Origin: Sphingopyxis sp.
GTDB taxonomy: Bacteria > Pseudomonadota > Alphaproteobacteria > Sphingomonadales > Sphingomonadaceae
Assembly (NCBI GenBank): GCA_012035435.1
Contig: JAAUPH010000013.1
Location: 1 to 18,919, forward strand
Reading direction: 5' to 3'
DNA: 18,919 bases
Under the pieces are notes generated by a model, which ran no database searches, was not told where the DNA came from, and saw only the letters and a list, made by a program, of their open reading frames with translations. The position numbers and the translations under genes are program-made. Position 1 is the stretch's first letter; every line of letters begins with the position of its first letter. Of this stretch, positions 16,574-18,919 are shown piece after piece.

Positions 16574-16587
16574 AGCAATCGATTGCT
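16574..16587. repeat. 14-bp perfect palindrome between DUF3604 gene and glycosyltransferase
   Basis: AGCAATCGATTGCT reads the same on both strands. As RNA it could form a 5-bp stem with a TCGA loop, but no T-run follows on the plus strand. It is therefore a weak terminator at best and may instead be a protein-binding site upstream of the glycosyltransferase. Confidence 0.5.
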
Positions 16588-16599
16588 AAGGCACGCGCA

Positions 16600-17658
16600 A
16601 TGCCTAACGCGCCGCCATTGTCTGTCATCATGCCGGTGCACAATTGCGTGAGTTTCGTCGAAGCCGCGGTGCGCAGCGTGCTCAATCAAAGCTTTAACGA
16701 TTTCGAATTTCTGATCGTCGACGACGGATCAACCGACGGGACAACCGACATCTTGCGTCAACTGACCGCTGCCGATCCGCGCATTCGGCTAGCCGAACAG
16801 GAGAATCGCGGCATCGTTGCCAGCGTCAACCGAATGGTCGGCGCCGCACGCGGGACATTCGTAGCGCGAATGGACGCCGATGACGTCAGCCTGCCCGAAC
16901 GGTTTGCACGCCAGATCGCGTTTTTGACCGGCCACCCGGATGTTGGTGCTGTGGGCGCACAATATGTTGAGATTGATGAACGCGGGCACGTTAACGATCC
17001 CGGTATCCGTCACCCGACCGGCGTTGCTGCGGTGCGCGCGCGCATGACGATCGAACAGCCGTTTAGCAATCCCACGGTTATGTTCCGCGCCGAAGCGCTA
17101 CGCTCTGTTGGCGGCTATCGCGAAGCCTTTGGCGCTTGTGAGGATTATGACCTGTTTCTGCGGCTGTCGCGCACGACCGCGCTCGACAATCTGCCTGATG
17201 TTCTGCTCCACTACCGGCGCTCGGCGGGGCAGATGAGCGTCGCCAACAACAGCGCGCAGACGCACCAAGCGGTGATGGCAGTCTTTGCGCATCAGGAAGT
17301 GCTGGCGGGGCGGCCGGATCCGTTTGTGGGTGTCAGCCAGATTCCATCGCTCGACCGGATTGATCAGCATGTCGGGCGTGCGGGCGTGGCGCAGGCCTTG
17401 CGCGGCGAAATTGCAGCGCGGCTGCGCTTTTCGCCGATGGCACTGCGAGGGGCGGAGTTTGCGCTGATGCTCGATCATGCCCGCAGCGGTGACAGCTTTC
17501 TCGGCGGGTGGCGCACGGTGCTGCGCTGTGTCAGTCTTGGTTTGTGGTCGCGTGCGGTACGTTTGGCGGCGGCGCTTATGGCCGGACAGCGGCGACTAGG
17601 ACGCCACCAGTCGGGCGATGAAAAAGCCGTCGATAGCGGTGACGCCTTCGCCCGCTGA
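16600..17658 (+). CDS. Family 2 (GT-A) glycosyltransferase
   Basis: This 352-residue protein begins with the GT2 core: LSVIMPVHNC, the nucleotide-binding DDGS (41-44), the metal-binding DADD (92-95), and the acceptor-side ED at 181-182 in ACEDYDLFLRL. These enzymes transfer a sugar from a nucleotide donor to a polysaccharide, lipid or protein acceptor at the inner face of the membrane. There is no transmembrane helix, so the protein is cytosolic or peripheral. AAGG eight bases before ATG 16600 is an acceptable ribosome site. The last 21 codons overlap, tail to tail, the end of the rsmB-type gene; the natural C-terminus may be shorter or altered by a miscall. No other polysaccharide genes are nearby, so the acceptor is unknown. 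Confidence 0.92.
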   Translation: MPNAPPLSVIMPVHNCVSFVEAAVRSVLNQSFNDFEFLIVDDGSTDGTTDILRQLTAADPRIRLAEQENRGIVASVNRMVGAARGTFVARMDADDVSLPERFARQIAFLTGHPDVGAVGAQYVEIDERGHVNDPGIRHPTGVAAVRARMTIEQPFSNPTVMFRAEALRSVGGYREAFGACEDYDLFLRLSRTTALDNLPDVLLHYRRSAGQMSVANNSAQTHQAVMAVFAHQEVLAGRPDPFVGVSQIPSLDRIDQHVGRAGVAQALRGEIAARLRFSPMALRGAEFALMLDHARSGDSFLGGWRTVLRCVSLGLWSRAVRLAAALMAGQRRLGRHQSGDEKAVDSGDAFAR

Positions 17659-18792
17659 GGGACGGGTGCGGACCCAGCCTTCAGCCGCGATGGGTACGCC
17701 TGCGGGGAGTTCGGCGGCAATTGCCGCTTCTATACGCCAACCGGGATTATCGCGCAGGAAGTCGGTTATGACGTCCTCACCCTCAGCCCGTTCAAGCGAG
17801 CAGGTTGCGAAGACCAGCCGCCCGCCGGGGCGGACCCAGTGGGCCGCCCGGGCGAGTAACTGCTGTTGCAATGCAGCCAGCTGCGCGATGTCACCTTCGC
17901 CGATGCGGTGCAGCACATCGGGGTGCCGGCGGAAGGTGCCGGTGGCGCTGCATGGGGCGTCGAGCAGCACCGCGTCATACCGCTCGCTCGGCGCGAACTG
18001 CTTGAGGTCAGCGGTGACGAGGTCGGCTTCTAATTTGGTGCGCGTCAGATTTTCGCGCAGCCGCTCAAGCCGTTTGGCGCTGCTGTCGAGCGCCGTGACC
18101 CGCCATCCTGCAGCTGCAAGCTGCATCGTCTTGCCCCCCGGTGCTGCGCAAAGATCTAGTGCGGCTCTGCCTGCCCCCTCACCCAGCAGGTCGGCGGCGA
18201 TGCTCGCCGCCAGATCCTGGACCCACCAGTCGCCATCGACATAGCCGGACAGCAGCTCAACACGGCCTGCCCGGGGCAGGCGGCGATGACGCGAAGCGAG
18301 CGAGTCACCATCGGGAAATGCGGTCGCGGCGTCGGACGACTTGAACCGCAGGTCGAGCGGCGGAGGCTCGGCCCAGGCGGCCTGCGCAGCGTGCACCATA
18401 TCTGTGCCCCACAGCTGGTTCCAGCGTTCGGCAACCGGGCCGGGCAGGGGCGGTGCACCTGCAAGCGCCCAGCCGTCGCGCTGCGCCCTCGACAATATCG
18501 CGTGTGCCAACCGACGGGGCCCGCCGACGAGCAGAGCAAGGCTGGTGGCTACTACGGCATGGGGTGCGATGTTCATATGGAGCAGCTGAACAAGCGCGAT
18601 CCGCAGCACAGCGCGCACCTTGCTATCCTGGGGCAGTAGCTGCTGTGTCGCGCTATCGATCAGCGCATCGAGCGGACCAAGCCAGCGCAGCGCGTCTCCG
18701 GCAATGGCGATTGCCAGCGCGCGGTCGTCGCTTGGCAGGCGTTGGCAGGCGGCATGAACTGCCCGGTCCATCGGGTCGCCACGCCGCAGCAC
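17596..18792 (-). CDS. RsmB-type 16S rRNA (cytosine-C5) methyltransferase, RsmB/NOP family
   Basis: The protein has an N-terminal NusB-like helical domain (about residues 1-120 from GTG 18792) followed by a class I SAM methyltransferase. Motifs are LDLCAAPGGKT (213-222), ALDSSAKRLERLRENL, LLDAPCSATGTFRRHPDV (C281) and FATCSLERAEGEDV (C331). The two cysteines are the release and nucleophile residues of m5C RNA methyltransferases. The end, DGFFIARL, is usual for RsmB. GTG 18792 is the only start codon in this frame, yet coding similarity continues upstream (GLAARRAALALLDAVLRRG), so the N-terminus is truncated as written. The likely true start is GTG 18890 with one base missing near 18829-18831, giving about 431 residues. 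The ends of this gene and the glycosyltransferase overlap by 63 bases. Confidence 0.9.
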   Translation of the reverse strand: MLRRGDPMDRAVHAACQRLPSDDRALAIAIAGDALRWLGPLDALIDSATQQLLPQDSKVRAVLRIALVQLLHMNIAPHAVVATSLALLVGGPRRLAHAILSRAQRDGWALAGAPPLPGPVAERWNQLWGTDMVHAAQAAWAEPPPLDLRFKSSDAATAFPDGDSLASRHRRLPRAGRVELLSGYVDGDWWVQDLAASIAADLLGEGAGRAALDLCAAPGGKTMQLAAAGWRVTALDSSAKRLERLRENLTRTKLEADLVTADLKQFAPSERYDAVLLDAPCSATGTFRRHPDVLHRIGEGDIAQLAALQQQLLARAAHWVRPGGRLVFATCSLERAEGEDVITDFLRDNPGWRIEAAIAAELPAGVPIAAEGWVRTRPSAGEGVTAIDGFFIARLVAS

Positions 18793-18890
18793 AGCATCAA
18801 GCAGCGCGAGCGCCGCTCGACGCGCTGCTAACCCTTCGACCTCAGCCCTGCTGGATGCTGTCGTGCCTGGCCCTGCTGCCTAGTCGCCAC
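18793..18890 (-). other. Probable displaced N-terminus of the rsmB-type gene
   Basis: On the minus strand GTG 18890 opens a frame reading VATRQQGQARQHPAGLRSKG and then TAG. The main frame just upstream of GTG 18792 reads GLAARRAALALLDAV, typical of the beginning of RsmB-like proteins but lacking any start codon. Adding one G to the GGG near 18829-18831 joins them. The GTG would overlap the stop of the gene further upstream. This is inferred from recalled family sequence, not alignment. Confidence 0.45.
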
Positions 18891-18919
18891 GCATGGGATC
18901 CAGAGCGCTGCGGCGTGGC
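18880..18919 (-). CDS. 3' end of a gene upstream of rsmB (12 codons in window)
   Basis: In one minus-strand frame the edge sequence reads P-R-R-S-A-L-D-P-M-R-G-D and ends in TAG at 18880-18882. It overlaps the proposed rsmB start by a few bases, an arrangement common for coupled genes. Too short to identify; it could also be non-coding. Confidence 0.25.
   Translation of the reverse strand, partial: PRRSALDPMRGD

Noticed and set aside
1..18919. CRISPR arrays, tRNA/rRNA genes, IS elements, phage or defence systems
   Set aside because: No repeated spacer pattern, transposase or integrase motif, tRNA cloverleaf or rRNA-like stretch was seen on either strand.

Overview
The window is GC-rich and dense with genes. 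It looks like the chromosome of an alphaproteobacterium, most likely a sphingomonad (Sphingomonadales). The basis is the character of the proteins, the purF-SDR pair, the MerR plus acyl-CoA dehydrogenase module, the SleB-type cell-wall hydrolase and the DUF3604 lipoprotein. No database search was possible, so the lineage is an inference. I see no tRNA, rRNA, insertion sequence, phage gene or CRISPR array, and I did not find an exotic new system.

Layout. (1) 1-2491, plus strand: a cyclopropane-fatty-acid-synthase-type methyltransferase, then a membrane-anchored serine hydrolase of the beta-lactamase class C fold. (2) 2496-5152, minus strand: a small four-helix membrane protein, a short-chain dehydrogenase and purF. 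(3) 5462-6341, plus strand: hisI overlapped by a small lipoprotein gene. (4) 6355-10242, plus strand: a MerR-type regulator behind a palindromic operator/promoter, then acyl-CoA dehydrogenase, enoyl-CoA hydratase and SDR dehydrogenase, which together make three successive steps of beta-oxidation. (5) 10244-14565, minus strand, transcribed in the order MFS exporter, cysK, cell-wall hydrolase, HSL-type esterase, with overlaps or very short gaps. (6) 14651-17658, plus strand: a DUF3604/PHP-type metal-hydrolase lipoprotein and a family 2 glycosyltransferase. (7) 17596-18890, minus strand: an RsmB-type rRNA methyltransferase, preceded by a few codons of another gene at the edge.

The most striking property of the raw sequence is a set of about ten apparent single-base insertions or deletions. 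They break otherwise intact, motif-complete genes: the cfa-type gene, the serine hydrolase, the MerR regulator (three), cysK, the DUF3604 gene (three) and probably rsmB. Most can be repaired by changing the length of a short homopolymer, and several fall in genes a cell would normally keep. Base-calling or assembly error is therefore a better explanation than gene decay. Anyone using the raw translations should expect wrong N- or C-termini in these genes. The best regulatory signal is a set of three ACGT boxes at 6-bp spacing, containing a 7-2-7 palindrome, just before the MerR start codon. It fits an autoregulated, possibly leaderless regulator of acyl-CoA catabolism.
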